Source: Terribacillus saccharophilus (GTDB lineage: Bacteria; Bacillota; Bacilli; Bacillales; Amphibacillaceae). Taken from it: a DNA stretch of 64,000 nt. The translations under genes were made by a program, and so were the position numbers. This document shows positions 35,305-44,885 of this stretch, in pieces; the stretch's first letter is position 1; each line of letters begins with the position of its first letter. The notes beneath the pieces were generated by a model. That model saw only the letters and a list, made by a program, of their open reading frames with translations, made no database searches and was not told the DNA's origin. The DNA is taken from assembly GCF_002272075.1 (NCBI RefSeq), contig NZ_NPBJ01000029.1, positions 1 through 64,000 on the forward strand. Reading direction: 5' to 3'.

Positions 35305-36231
35305 ATGAAGAAAGTCATATTGGATGTAGATACTGGTATTGATGATGCAATTGGCATCATGCTTGCTGTGAAAAGCGAGGCATTAGACGTTGTTGGTATC
35401 ACGACAGTCAGCGGCAATGTTTCCTTAGAAACAGCCACTATTAACACAGCCAAAATACTTGATTTGCTTGATGATAAAAAGACACCTATATTCGCCGGGG
35501 CTGCCAAACCGCTGACCCGGAACCCTCATTTCGAGCATCGTGTGCACGGTGAAGATGGGATCGGAGGCGCACTAAAGGGTGTTGCTACGAATCGTGAGAT
35601 ACAAGAACAATCTGCGGTGGACTTTATACGAACTCAAGTTATGAATGCTCCAGGTGACATTACGTTGATTATGACAGGTCCACTGACAAATCTAGCTGAG
35701 GCAGTACAGCAGTATCCTGAGATTATATCGGCAGTCAAAGAAGTCGTCTTTATGGGCGGTGTCGTGAAAGGAGTCGGCAATGTGACACCGGTGGCGGAGT
35801 ATAACATGTTCGCTGACCCAGAGGCTGCATCCATTGTCTTCGAGGCGGGATTCCATTCCTTAACACAAGTCGGACTGGACGTTACGAGAAGCGCTTTGCT
35901 GAAGGATGAACATATAGATCACATACAGAACCCGGTATTACAGGATTATGTTCGAACAAGCACTGCGACATACCGCAATAGCTATTTTGAGCGGAATGGC
36001 GTATGGGCTTGTGCAATGCATGACCCGCTAGCAGTTGCGATTGCAATCGATGCCGAGCTGGTAAAAACTGAATGGCTGCACGTCACAATGGAGACGAACA
36101 GCACCTACTGCGACGGTCAAACTATCTGTGATTTCCAGAACCGTCTTGGACATCCGGCGAATATGCATGTTTGTCTGGAGCTCGATGAAGCTCGTTTCTT
36201 CGACCTCTTTCTCAAGCTGTTAAACGCTTAG
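35305..36231 (+). CDS. Nucleoside hydrolase (IunH/RihA-type)
   Basis: 308 residues. The Ca-binding signature DVDTGIDDA is near the N-terminus, with MTGPLTNLA, FMGGVV and AEYNMFADPEAA as further family motifs, and HDPLAVAIAIDA near the end. It cleaves the N-glycosidic bond of nucleosides to base and ribose in the cytoplasm. ATG 35305 is preferred over 35302 for distance from GGGGGAG. Placed between the transporter's binding protein and permeases, it should act on the imported nucleoside. Confidence 0.9.
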   Translation: MKKVILDVDTGIDDAIGIMLAVKSEALDVVGITTVSGNVSLETATINTAKILDLLDDKKTPIFAGAAKPLTRNPHFEHRVHGEDGIGGALKGVATNREIQEQSAVDFIRTQVMNAPGDITLIMTGPLTNLAEAVQQYPEIISAVKEVVFMGGVVKGVGNVTPVAEYNMFADPEAASIVFEAGFHSLTQVGLDVTRSALLKDEHIDHIQNPVLQDYVRTSTATYRNSYFERNGVWACAMHDPLAVAIAIDAELVKTEWLHVTMETNSTYCDGQTICDFQNRLGHPANMHVCLELDEARFFDLFLKLLNA

Positions 36232-36255
36232 ACAAAAGAACGGGAGTTAATCATT

Positions 36256-37080
36256 ATGCGAAATTACTATAAGTATCTCCTGATCTTGCCAGGGGTTCTA
36301 TTTCTAACAATCTTCATGCTCGTCCCAATTGGCATGACAATCATTTCGACCTTCTTCCCAAATGAAGCAGCAGCTGATACAAGCAATTACGCTAGTCTCT
36401 TCCGGGATTCATACTTTTTGGAAATACTATGGACAACGCTGCGGGTCAGCATTCTGACTACCATTATTTGTATGGTGATCGGTTTTCCGACAGCATACTT
36501 TATTGCCAGAATGTCCGCAAAAATGAAAGCATTGCTGTTAATTTTGACAATATTCCCGCTGCTGACGAGTCCTGTCGTGCGTTCCTTCAGCTGGATGGTC
36601 ATCATCGGACGCAACGGGCTGGTCAATGAAGCACTGATGGGGATTGGCATCATACAGGAACCATTGGAAATTTTGTATACACCCACTGCCGTCATCATCG
36701 GACTTGTCCATCTCTTCCTTCCATTGACGATCATTACATTAGTGGGTGTTATGGAAAGTATAGAATCAGATTTGCTGACTGCAGCAGCGAGCCTTGGTGC
36801 AAGCCGTTTTGGAGTGTTTACCAAGGTAGTCCTTCCGCTTTGTGTACCTGGTTTAGTAATTGGGGGAATTCTGGTGTTTGTCGGCAGCTTTACCGCTTAT
36901 ACAACGCCTGCATTGCTGGGAGGTCAGCAGCGAGTCCTTTCAACGCTGCTCTATCAAAATGCAAATACATTAAATGACTGGCATATGGCCAGTATTCTAG
37001 CTGCCATCATGATTGTAGTGACGCTCATTGTCATTACTTGCATGAATTTACTGGCAAATAAATTGAATCCGAGGAGGTAG
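36256..37080 (+). CDS. ABC transporter permease (PotB-like)
   Basis: 274 residues, six membrane helices, with the EAA-type ATPase contact loop AAASLGASRFGVFTKVVLP. First of two permeases of a polyamine-type (PotABCD) importer. ATG follows GGGAGTTAATCATT. Ends 3 nt before the second permease. Confidence 0.88.
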   Translation: MRNYYKYLLILPGVLFLTIFMLVPIGMTIISTFFPNEAAADTSNYASLFRDSYFLEILWTTLRVSILTTIICMVIGFPTAYFIARMSAKMKALLLILTIFPLLTSPVVRSFSWMVIIGRNGLVNEALMGIGIIQEPLEILYTPTAVIIGLVHLFLPLTIITLVGVMESIESDLLTAAASLGASRFGVFTKVVLPLCVPGLVIGGILVFVGSFTAYTTPALLGGQQRVLSTLLYQNANTLNDWHMASILAAIMIVVTLIVITCMNLLANKLNPRR

Positions 37081-37083
37081 ACC

Positions 37084-37872
37084 ATGCGGGAAAAACATAT
37101 AGGACTTGGCATCTTCACGTTTCTGGTGTTCGTTTTCTTGCTGGGGCCATTGGTGATTATTTCTTTCACCTCTTTCGAACAAGGAACAGTACTTCGGTTC
37201 CCGCCGGAATCCTTCTCCCTCGATTGGTATAAAAATATATTCGAGGTGAGCGGGTTCCTGGAAACGTTCAAGGTTTCCATCTATCTTTCTCTGGCAGGCA
37301 ACCTGCTTGCGCTGCTAATTGGAATACCAGCAGCGTACGCTTTGAATCGATTTGATTTTAAAGGGAAGGCGCTTCTGGAAGGTATATTTGTATCTCCGAT
37401 TATCATTCCTGGTATCGTGCTAGGTTTCACGTTCCTGCGCTTTTTCATTACATACTATCAACTGCCGATCTATGCAGGTCTGTTTATCGGGCATACTGTC
37501 ATTATGCTGCCATTCATTATCCGTGTCGTTTCCTCAAGTCTTGCTAACTTCGATTTTTCCATAGAAGAGGCGGCAGTCAGTTTAGGTGCGAGCAGAATCG
37601 GTACTTTCTTTAAAGTGGTTCTGCCTAATATTAAATCCGGTATCATTGCCGGTGTTTTGATTGCATTCTTGGAATCTTTCAATAATGTGGACATTTCGGT
37701 CTTCATGACTGGACCTGGCGTAAGCACGCTGCCAATTGAGATGCTCACGTATGTGCAGAATTACTTCGATCCAACAATCGCGGCGCTATCCGTCGTATTG
37801 ATGATCATCACAGCTTTATTCATGTTCTTTGTCGAGCGGTTGCTTGGTTTATCTTATTTCACGAAACGGTAA
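37084..37872 (+). CDS. ABC transporter permease (PotC-like)
   Basis: 262 residues, six membrane helices, EAA loop EEAAVSLGASRIGTFFKVVLP. Forms the membrane channel with the PotB-like subunit. Starts 6 nt after GGAGG. Confidence 0.88.
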   Translation: MREKHIGLGIFTFLVFVFLLGPLVIISFTSFEQGTVLRFPPESFSLDWYKNIFEVSGFLETFKVSIYLSLAGNLLALLIGIPAAYALNRFDFKGKALLEGIFVSPIIIPGIVLGFTFLRFFITYYQLPIYAGLFIGHTVIMLPFIIRVVSSSLANFDFSIEEAAVSLGASRIGTFFKVVLPNIKSGIIAGVLIAFLESFNNVDISVFMTGPGVSTLPIEMLTYVQNYFDPTIAALSVVLMIITALFMFFVERLLGLSYFTKR

Positions 37873-37887
37873 TTAGGAGGCTTTATC

Positions 37888-38946
37888 ATGTCTTTGTTTA
37901 CGCTGCAGGACGTCACTGTTGCTTATCAGAAGCAAGCTATTCTTCAAGACTTCAATTTGTCTATCGGAGAAGGGGAACTCGTTTCCCTTCTTGGTCCAAG
38001 TGGTTGCGGAAAAACGACAACGCTTCGGCTGATTGCAGGATTCCTGCAATCAAAGCAAGGCAAATTCTTGTTCAGGGAGAAGGACTATACGAAAGTTCCA
38101 GTAAACAAACGTAATTTCGGTTTTGTTTTTCAAAATTACGCTTTGTTCCCGCACATGACGGTCTTCGATAATGTCGCGTTCGGCTTGCGTCAGCGGAAAG
38201 TATCGAAAGCATCGATCAAGGATCGAGTACTTCGTGTACTTGATATCGCCAGTTTGAAAGGATTTGAGGAACGCTTCCCGGCCGCATTGTCAGGCGGACA
38301 AAAGCAGCGTGTGGCAATTGCCAGAGCGTTAGTCATTGAACCGGACCTCCTTTTGTTTGATGAACCTTTAAGCAACTTGGATGCCAACTTGCGTGTGAAT
38401 ATGCGCGTTGAGATTAGAAGGATACAGCAGGAACTTGGCATCACGACAGTATATGTCTCGCATGACCAGGAAGAGTGCTTTTCGATTTCGGATAAGGTGG
38501 CGATCATGAATAAAGGTATCATCGAACAACTTAGTGATCCTGCCACTATCTACAGACAACCGAAGACAAAATTTGTCGCGGACTTTATCGGATTTAAGAA
38601 CTTTATCCAATTCGACAGCCGTCGTCAGGAAACAGATGGAATCGCTGCAACTGTTCAAGGAATAACCTTAACCGTTCAGCAGCAGGACAATGACACTGGG
38701 TTGGTAGGAGCAATCAGACCGGATGATCTGCGTCTGTATCCATTGGATGCAGCACCAATGACGGTAGAGAATGCTGTACAGGGAAAAGTGCTGATCAGCA
38801 CTTATCTTGGCCGCAGCTATCAATATGAAGTCAAAACGAGTATCGGGCAGTTCACCGTAAATGATGACGCTGCAGCAGCACCACTGGCAAATGGCCAGGA
38901 AGTCGTGCTCGAGATTCCAAAGAAACAAATTGTGCTCGTTGATTAG
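37888..38946 (+). CDS. ABC transporter ATP-binding protein (PotA-like)
   Basis: 352 residues. Walker A GPSGCGKTT (near 38), signature LSGGQKQRVAIARAL, Walker B LLLFDEPLSNLD, H-loop YVSHDQEE, and a C-terminal TOBE-like domain (after ~240). Energises the importer encoded by the preceding genes. Strong AGGAGG site; 15-nt gap from the permease, and 11-nt gap to the adenine deaminase gene. Confidence 0.92.
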   Translation: MSLFTLQDVTVAYQKQAILQDFNLSIGEGELVSLLGPSGCGKTTTLRLIAGFLQSKQGKFLFREKDYTKVPVNKRNFGFVFQNYALFPHMTVFDNVAFGLRQRKVSKASIKDRVLRVLDIASLKGFEERFPAALSGGQKQRVAIARALVIEPDLLLFDEPLSNLDANLRVNMRVEIRRIQQELGITTVYVSHDQEECFSISDKVAIMNKGIIEQLSDPATIYRQPKTKFVADFIGFKNFIQFDSRRQETDGIAATVQGITLTVQQQDNDTGLVGAIRPDDLRLYPLDAAPMTVENAVQGKVLISTYLGRSYQYEVKTSIGQFTVNDDAAAAPLANGQEVVLEIPKKQIVLVD

Positions 38947-38957
38947 GAGGTTGAATT

Positions 38958-40664
38958 ATGCTTGTTGATTTACTGATTCGTGATGTGCGGGTATTTAACA
39001 GCTATCGAAAGAAATTCATCGATGCTGATGTCGCTGTGCTGGAGGGGAAATTCCTCTATATCGGCAAGAAAGATACCGATAAATTACAGCCAAAAAGTGT
39101 ACTAGATGGAGCGGGCCGGTACATGGTACCAGGTTTGATTGATATTCATCTTCACATTGAAAGTACAATGATTACGCCCTCTTCCTTCTCTTATGGCATT
39201 ATTCAAAATGGTGTGACAACCATTGTTCCTGAACCGCATGAGATGGCAAATGTTTTCGGGGTTGATGGTGTGAAAAGCATGATGAAAGCAAGTGCTGATT
39301 GTGCGGTGGATATGTTTTATGGCATTCCAAGCTCCGTGCCAGCCACATCGATGGAGACGACAGGCGGGGAAATCGATATCCAGGATATCGATGAGTTGAT
39401 GCTGTCAGGCAATATTCAATGCCTTGGTGAAATCATGAATTATTATGATGTTATATCGGCTCCTGACAGTAAGACGAATCGTATTCTAGCGCATGTAAGA
39501 CAAGCATATCCGAACTTGATCGTGGAGGGTCACGTACCGAAACTTTTGGATCTTGAACTGCAGCGGATGATATATGCCGGTGTCGATTCCGATCATACCC
39601 ATCAGACGGTTGAAGGGATGGAACAGCGCATCAATGCAGGTATGTTCGTAGAATTGCAGGAGAAATCTATGACACAGGAAATCATAAACTATGTGATAGA
39701 AAACGATGTTACCGAACATTTCTGTTTTGTAACGGATGATGTCATGGCAGATAAATTGCTGGAAGAAGGACATCTGAATCAGCTTGTGCAAAAAGCGATA
39801 CATATGGGGATGCAGCCGGAGCAGGCAATATATGCTGCTACTGCTGCACCAGCAAAACGAATGCAAATGAAGGACCGAGGATTAATTGCTCCTGGGAAAA
39901 TAGCTGATTTTATCTTGCTCGATGATCTGCATGGTTTCTCGATCCAAGAAGTCTTCAAAAGAGGTCAACAAGTTTACGAGAAGGATGCTGTGAAGGAGCA
40001 AATCGTACTTGAACGGCAATTCCCTTCGTCCTATTATGAGAGCATTAAGTTGGAAGAGCTGAAGCCTGACGATTTCCTTCTATTAAATGAAAAAGAAGAA
40101 AGTGATGCTTTGTACCGTGTTATGGAAATAAAAGACGGTTCGACATTCACGACAGAACGGCATGTTCGCTTAGCAATCGAAGCTGGGCAGGTAAAATGGC
40201 AGGAAGAAGGACTTGCACTTGTCATGACAGCAGAAAGATACGGGAAGAATGGAAATCGTGCTTTCGGTCTGTTAACGGGGGATATGCTGAAAGAAGGGGC
40301 GATTGCCACTACTTATTCGCATGATAACCATAACTTGCTTGTTATCGGTCGTGATATAGAGGATATGGTGCTTGCGGCGAATGAAGTGATTCGTCAGCAA
40401 GGCGGCATCTGCTGCGTGAAGGATGGCGAGATACTGTCTTTGGTGCAATTGCCTGTTGGGGGTATTCTTTCAGAAGCACCATTGAAAGAAGTGGCAGCAC
40501 AAGTCTCTGATTTGACGAAGTCTATCAAATCGCTCGGTTACAAGCATTATAATGTTCTCATGTCGATTAGTACCCTTTCGCTGCCGGTAAGTCCAGCGTT
40601 GAAATTGACTGATCACGGCTATATAAGAGTAAACGAAGGGAATATGGTACCTTTGAGAGTTTAG
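38958..40664 (+). CDS. ade: Adenine deaminase
   Basis: 568 residues, amidohydrolase-fold adenine deaminase (AdeC type). Metal site VPGLIDIHLHIEST near residue 60, the family motif PEPHEMANVFG, GHVPKL, and FVTDDV. It converts adenine to hypoxanthine plus ammonia. As the last gene of the operon it would process adenine released by the nucleoside hydrolase, which points to adenosine-like substrates. ATG follows AGGAGG. Confidence 0.93.
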   Translation: MLVDLLIRDVRVFNSYRKKFIDADVAVLEGKFLYIGKKDTDKLQPKSVLDGAGRYMVPGLIDIHLHIESTMITPSSFSYGIIQNGVTTIVPEPHEMANVFGVDGVKSMMKASADCAVDMFYGIPSSVPATSMETTGGEIDIQDIDELMLSGNIQCLGEIMNYYDVISAPDSKTNRILAHVRQAYPNLIVEGHVPKLLDLELQRMIYAGVDSDHTHQTVEGMEQRINAGMFVELQEKSMTQEIINYVIENDVTEHFCFVTDDVMADKLLEEGHLNQLVQKAIHMGMQPEQAIYAATAAPAKRMQMKDRGLIAPGKIADFILLDDLHGFSIQEVFKRGQQVYEKDAVKEQIVLERQFPSSYYESIKLEELKPDDFLLLNEKEESDALYRVMEIKDGSTFTTERHVRLAIEAGQVKWQEEGLALVMTAERYGKNGNRAFGLLTGDMLKEGAIATTYSHDNHNLLVIGRDIEDMVLAANEVIRQQGGICCVKDGEILSLVQLPVGGILSEAPLKEVAAQVSDLTKSIKSLGYKHYNVLMSISTLSLPVSPALKLTDHGYIRVNEGNMVPLRV

Positions 40665-40667
40665 TAG

Positions 40668-40694
40668 GAGTCTGCTTCGGCAGACTCTTTTTTT
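40668..40694 (+). terminator. Terminator of purine operon
   Basis: GAGTCTGC / GCAGACTC with TTCG tetraloop and T7 tail. Confidence 0.92.
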
Positions 40695-40765
40695 ACATGC
40701 TCAAGATAGAAGCGCCTTAGCGGTTCGGCTATAATAAAAGCATCACAAAGATGAAGGAGATTTGC

Positions 40766-41611
40766 ATGCCAAGTATGAACGAAGCATTATACAACTACCT
40801 CATGGACAACGCTCCTCATATAACAGATCGATGGGCAGGTTCATTATATGACTACAAAAATTCGATATACGCAGATGATGCTGGAAAAGAGATGCGTGAG
40901 AAATTAAGAAAACAGCACCGAATGACTATCATCACAGTTGCCAGTGCACTTTTGGAGGATGAAGAGCAATATAGTCAGAATCTCAAAACATGGGTGGAAA
41001 AAGTGGCGAATAGCCGGGTTAAGACCAATACACCGATCCATGAAGTGCTGAAGGCGGTCGGAAAATCAGGAACGGTGATTTGGGAATTCATCGAGTCATT
41101 TGCAGAAGAGCACAAACACGATGTTACACCTGCTATGGTCATTAGATGGTCGAAAAATCTCCACCGCGCATTAGATGAGGTTATCAATAAATTTACAAAG
41201 TTTTATTATGAGCTGACAGAAAGGAAAATCAGAAGCCAGCGCGAAGTAATTCATAAGACTAGTTCACCTGTTATTCCAATTATGAATGGCATCGGGGTAT
41301 TTCCATTGGTTGGTGAAATAAGTGAACGGCGTGCGGAGCTGATCCTGGAACATATGCCGCAAGCTTGCAAGGAAAAGGGAGTCGAAACACTTTTTATTGA
41401 TATGTCTGGGGCCAGTTTTACCGAAGCACTTGTTAGGGAAAAGCTCAGACAGATGGTGCAGATCCTGCAAATGCTTGGAATTAACTGTGCAGTTTCCGGT
41501 GTCCGCCCCGATCTGGCACAGACTTTAGGAGGAGGTATACAAGCAGAGGGTATTCTATTCTATAATTCCTTGCAGCAGGCATTAGCGCATTATGGATTGA
41601 CCCGCAGTTAA
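40766..41611 (+). CDS. RsbR-family STAS-domain protein (stressosome paralog)
   Basis: 281 residues from ATG 40766, 6 nt after AAGGAG; the upstream ATG at 40751 precedes that site. An N-terminal helical non-haem-globin-like region (~1-150) and a C-terminal STAS domain (~160-281). RsbR proteins form the stressosome core with RsbS and are phosphorylated on STAS threonines by RsbT. Here the first phosphosite region reads DMSGASFTEA instead of the usual D-x-TGV, while the second, RPDLAQT, is kept. Stands away from any rsb operon. Confidence 0.85.
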   Translation: MPSMNEALYNYLMDNAPHITDRWAGSLYDYKNSIYADDAGKEMREKLRKQHRMTIITVASALLEDEEQYSQNLKTWVEKVANSRVKTNTPIHEVLKAVGKSGTVIWEFIESFAEEHKHDVTPAMVIRWSKNLHRALDEVINKFTKFYYELTERKIRSQREVIHKTSSPVIPIMNGIGVFPLVGEISERRAELILEHMPQACKEKGVETLFIDMSGASFTEALVREKLRQMVQILQMLGINCAVSGVRPDLAQTLGGGIQAEGILFYNSLQQALAHYGLTRS

Positions 41612-41631
41612 TATGGACGAGGAGGATTCTA

Positions 41632-42531
41632 ATGAGAGTCGAGCATTTAACGGTAAAAGCGAATGGAATAAATTTGCACATGGCGGCAGCTGGTCCGAAT
41701 GATGGTAAATTGGTGATACTCCTGCATGGATTCCCGGAATTTTGGTATGGGTGGAAGGAGCAGATCGTTCCGCTTGCACAGCAAGGTTTTCGGGTGCTGG
41801 CTTTGGATCAGCGAGGCTATAATTTGAGTGATAAACCAGAGGATACTGCTAATTATATACTGGACGAGCTCCGTGATGATGTCGTTGCAGTGATCCGTCT
41901 TTTCCAGAGAGAGAAGGCGATTATCATTGGTCACGACTGGGGCGGAGCTGTTGGCTGGCATTTGGCAGTTACACGGCCGGAACATGTAGAGAAATTCATT
42001 GCTATCAATATGCCTCATCCTGCAGCTATGCCTAAAATACTCGCAACTAACCCGCTGCAATGGTTCAAGAGCTCTTATATGGCCTTTTTCCAGATGCAGG
42101 ATGTACCGGAAAAATCATTGGCTGCCAACGATTACTACGGTCTTGCAATGGCGCTGACAAAGTTCAGCCAAGAAGGAACATTTTCTCAGATGGATGTAGA
42201 TAATTATAAAGAAGCATGGTCCAAGCCAGGTGCGCTGACAGGGATGCTGAACTGGTACCGAGCTTTGACAGAAAAAGACAACATCAGCATGTACGGCAAA
42301 AAGGGTTCTGTTATGGTTCATGTACCTACCAAGATTATCTGGGGGATAAAGGATCAATTCCTTTTAAAGAAACTGGCACAGGAATCAGTTAAGTACTGCT
42401 CTGATTATGAGCTGGTATATATCGATGATGCAACACATTGGGTGCACCACGAGCAGCCGGAAATCGTCAACATGCTGATTAAAGAATTTTTGGAAGAAAA
42501 TACTGTAGTAGCCGAAGGAGCAGGTGTATGA
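41632..42531 (+). CDS. Alpha/beta hydrolase (epoxide hydrolase-like)
   Basis: 299 residues. HGFPEFWYGW oxyanion-hole motif (near 32), nucleophile elbow GHDWGG with Asp102 as nucleophile, and catalytic His in THWVHHEQP near the C-terminus. An Asp nucleophile indicates an epoxide hydrolase or haloalkane dehalogenase-type reaction rather than an esterase. Starts 20 nt after the RsbR paralog and overlaps hisJ by four bases, so the three are likely cotranscribed. Confidence 0.85.
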   Translation: MRVEHLTVKANGINLHMAAAGPNDGKLVILLHGFPEFWYGWKEQIVPLAQQGFRVLALDQRGYNLSDKPEDTANYILDELRDDVVAVIRLFQREKAIIIGHDWGGAVGWHLAVTRPEHVEKFIAINMPHPAAMPKILATNPLQWFKSSYMAFFQMQDVPEKSLAANDYYGLAMALTKFSQEGTFSQMDVDNYKEAWSKPGALTGMLNWYRALTEKDNISMYGKKGSVMVHVPTKIIWGIKDQFLLKKLAQESVKYCSDYELVYIDDATHWVHHEQPEIVNMLIKEFLEENTVVAEGAGV

Positions 42532-43337
42532 CATTCGATTTGCACACCCATCATTACCGATGTGGTCATGCTGAAGGACAAATAGAGGATTATATCAAGT
42601 TTGCTATTGAAAAAGGATTGCATTATATCGGGATAGCGGATCATTCTCCTTATTTCTACAGCGAAGAAGATCAGCTTTATCCTGGTATTGCTATGCCAAT
42701 CAGTGGCTTTGAGGCATATGTACAAGAAGTGCTGCATCTAAAAGAGAAATATAAGGACCAGATCCACGTCCTCTTAGGTCTCGAGAGTGATTTCTTCCCA
42801 CAACATGCTGCTTTATATGCGGATTACTACGCAAAGTATCCATTCGATTATATTATCGGTTCTGTTCATTATGTCGATGAAGTGAATATCTTCAAACAAG
42901 GCAGATGGGATGGCCTATCAGAAGCTGATCACATCCGGGTGAAAGAAACCTATTACGATATGATTCAGCAGTCGGCTAAAAGTGGTATATTTCAAGTGCT
43001 TGGTCACATCGATGCGATGAAAGGCTTTTATCCTGCATTTTCTGATATTCCTGCTGATCACGCGATCGAACAGACTTTGAAAGTAATCGGGGAATCTGGT
43101 GTTAGCATTGAAGTGAACACATCCGGCGGCACAAAGGCAGTTGGCGGATGGTATCCATCTGATCGTATTTTGGAGCGAGCCCTGCATTATGGTGTGGACA
43201 TATCCTTTGGCTCTGATGCGCATATACCATCCCGAATCGGCGAAGATTTTGATAAAGTGAAAGACCGTTTGAAGGATATCGGGTTCAAGGAAATGGTCTA
43301 CTTCGTACAAAAACAAAAAAGGGTGCTGCCATTGTAA
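42528..43337 (+). CDS. hisJ: Histidinol-phosphatase, PHP family
   Basis: 269 residues, PHP-domain metal phosphatase: DLHTHHYRCGHAEG at the N-terminus, GIADHSPYF, GLESDFFP, and FGSDAHIPSRIGEDF at the end. Length matches B. subtilis HisJ (YtvP), which makes histidinol in histidine biosynthesis and is also unlinked to the his operon there. Starts inside the hydrolase stop (ATGA). The family includes non-histidine phosphatases, so specificity is by size and similarity only. Confidence 0.85.
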   Translation: MTFDLHTHHYRCGHAEGQIEDYIKFAIEKGLHYIGIADHSPYFYSEEDQLYPGIAMPISGFEAYVQEVLHLKEKYKDQIHVLLGLESDFFPQHAALYADYYAKYPFDYIIGSVHYVDEVNIFKQGRWDGLSEADHIRVKETYYDMIQQSAKSGIFQVLGHIDAMKGFYPAFSDIPADHAIEQTLKVIGESGVSIEVNTSGGTKAVGGWYPSDRILERALHYGVDISFGSDAHIPSRIGEDFDKVKDRLKDIGFKEMVYFVQKQKRVLPL

Positions 43338-43350
43338 TTACAGTTTTCTT

Positions 43351-43375
43351 GTTTACTTTCATTTGGACGGGGTAT
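43351..43375 (+). promoter_or_regulatory. Sigma-B promoter GTTTAC-N13-GGGTAT
   Basis: Five of six -35 bases and a perfect -10 for the general-stress sigma factor, 45 bp before the YtxH-like gene. Confidence 0.8.
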
Positions 43376-43419
43376 TTATACACCAATACGGTAAACAAAA
43401 AAGCTAAGGAGTGTTCATA

Positions 43420-44016
43420 ATGGTACAAGCACAAACAGTAGACAAGCACGAAGTGAAAGAACAGGCAAAAGCAGGTTCCAAACTATTGACTGGCGCAGTC
43501 GCTGGAGCAGTTACCGGCGCGGCAATCGTTTTACTTAACAAGCAGACACGTCAAAAAGTATTCCAAAATGTCGGTGTAGCAAAGGATACGGTTGTTAGCT
43601 TCGTAAAAGACGCAAAACAGGACCCGCAGGGCACAAAGGAACAAGTTATGTCCAAAGTGCAGGACGCAACGGAGCTTGCAAAAGATGCAGCTAACGACGT
43701 TAAAAATGTTTATGATAAGGCTCAAAATGAGATCATGTCTTCAGTGAACGATGTTCAAGAAGATTCTAAATCTGCCCTTGGAACAGTAAAAGAAGCGAAA
43801 GACGATCTGAAAAATGCAGGCAGTAAAGCGAAAGAAGCTTCTAATAAGCTAATGGAAACAAAGCCTGACAGTGCACCGAGTAATCCGATGACAAAACCGA
43901 AAAATGAAGGCAACGGCGGTTCTGTTGAACAGAAGAGCCAGCCTATCAACAAGACAACAACAACACCTACTACTAAAACAACACCGCCTACTCCTAACAA
44001 CAAACAATCTATCTAA
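43420..44016 (+). CDS. YtxH-like general stress protein
   Basis: 198 residues from ATG 43420, 8 nt after AAGGAG. One hydrophobic glycine/alanine-rich segment (SKLLTGAVAGAVTGAAIVLL, residues ~20-40) anchors it in the membrane; the rest is a long amphipathic helical region with LEA-like K/A/D/V repeats and a Thr/Pro/Asn-rich disordered tail. YtxH family proteins are general stress proteins of unknown mechanism; the near-perfect sigma-B promoter upstream supports that class. Confidence 0.8.
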   Translation: MVQAQTVDKHEVKEQAKAGSKLLTGAVAGAVTGAAIVLLNKQTRQKVFQNVGVAKDTVVSFVKDAKQDPQGTKEQVMSKVQDATELAKDAANDVKNVYDKAQNEIMSSVNDVQEDSKSALGTVKEAKDDLKNAGSKAKEASNKLMETKPDSAPSNPMTKPKNEGNGGSVEQKSQPINKTTTTPTTKTTPPTPNNKQSI

Positions 44017-44018
44017 AG

Positions 44019-44048
44019 AAAACGCCTCCCAATGGGAGGCGTTTTTTT
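44019..44048. terminator. Bidirectional terminator, YtxH-like / chemoreceptor
   Basis: AAAACGCCTCCC / GGGAGGCGTTTT with loop AAT, followed by further T on the plus strand. Confidence 0.88.
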
Positions 44049-44874
44049 AATACGTAATCTCTTTAATGTATTGACCTATATCGTTGCTTTGGCTATCGAG
44101 ATTCTGAATATCTTCCATGAACTCCACCATCACACGAGATTGTTCTTCGGAGGCAGTGGAAACCTCACCGATGCTTAGTGTCAGATTCTCCATATTAGAA
44201 CGGATTTCCTGAAGGGAATGACCGATAGCTCCGACAGCTTCCTTCGTTCCTACTGAAAGCTTCCGAATTTCATCTGCCACAACTCCAAAACCTCTGCCGG
44301 CATCACCGGATCGAGCCGCTTCAATAGCGGCATTTAATCCGAGCAGATTCGTTTGGGTAGATATATCCTCAATCAGCTGAACAACCGTACTGATTTCCTG
44401 AGAATTCTCACTCGCGTGAGCAGCTTGACCGTTAATATCTGTGCTTGTTGCAGACAGTTCTTCTGCTTGCGCGGCTACATGCTGTACTTTCGCCTGCAAA
44501 CTGCTTACTATCGAACGCAATTCATCCAGCTGTTCATCCAAAAGCTCTTCATCTTTTAGTGTCTTGGTAATCTGGAAGACGCCGACGATCTCACCGTTTT
44601 CATCACGAATTGGGGAAGCGGAATTCTGCAAACCAACACCATAAGTTTCTTTTGGAACATGTGCATGAATATTTTCCCCGCTAAGAGCCTGGCGAAGAAG
44701 ATCAGCTCCTTCTCCAAAAGCGTAATCTCCTGGTTTTATGCCTATATCCAAATCCTTGGAAGGAGAGAAATAAACATAATTCTCTGTATCTGTAACAATC
44801 ACAACATTGTTATCTCCGATGTTTTTCTTTATTTCTGGAGCTAGATGGACCATTGCTTGTATCGTAGGGTGCAT
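44047..44874 (-). CDS. Soluble methyl-accepting chemoreceptor (YfmS-like), copy 2
   Basis: 275 residues without membrane segments. An N-terminal PAS-like sensory domain (about 1-115, [18 protein letters not shown]) leads into a short coiled-coil MCP signalling domain with the hairpin tip [20 protein letters not shown]. Resembles B. subtilis YfmS (286 aa), a cytoplasmic chemoreceptor that acts through CheA/CheW. It lies 11 bp downstream of a close paralog and shares its promoter. ATG 44874 follows AAGGAGAATATAC. Confidence 0.87.
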   Translation of the reverse strand: MHPTIQAMVHLAPEIKKNIGDNNVVIVTDTENYVYFSPSKDLDIGIKPGDYAFGEGADLLRQALSGENIHAHVPKETYGVGLQNSASPIRDENGEIVGVFQITKTLKDEELLDEQLDELRSIVSSLQAKVQHVAAQAEELSATSTDINGQAAHASENSQEISTVVQLIEDISTQTNLLGLNAAIEAARSGDAGRGFGVVADEIRKLSVGTKEAVGAIGHSLQEIRSNMENLTLSIGEVSTASEEQSRVMVEFMEDIQNLDSQSNDIGQYIKEITY

Positions 44875-44885
44875 GTATATTCTCC

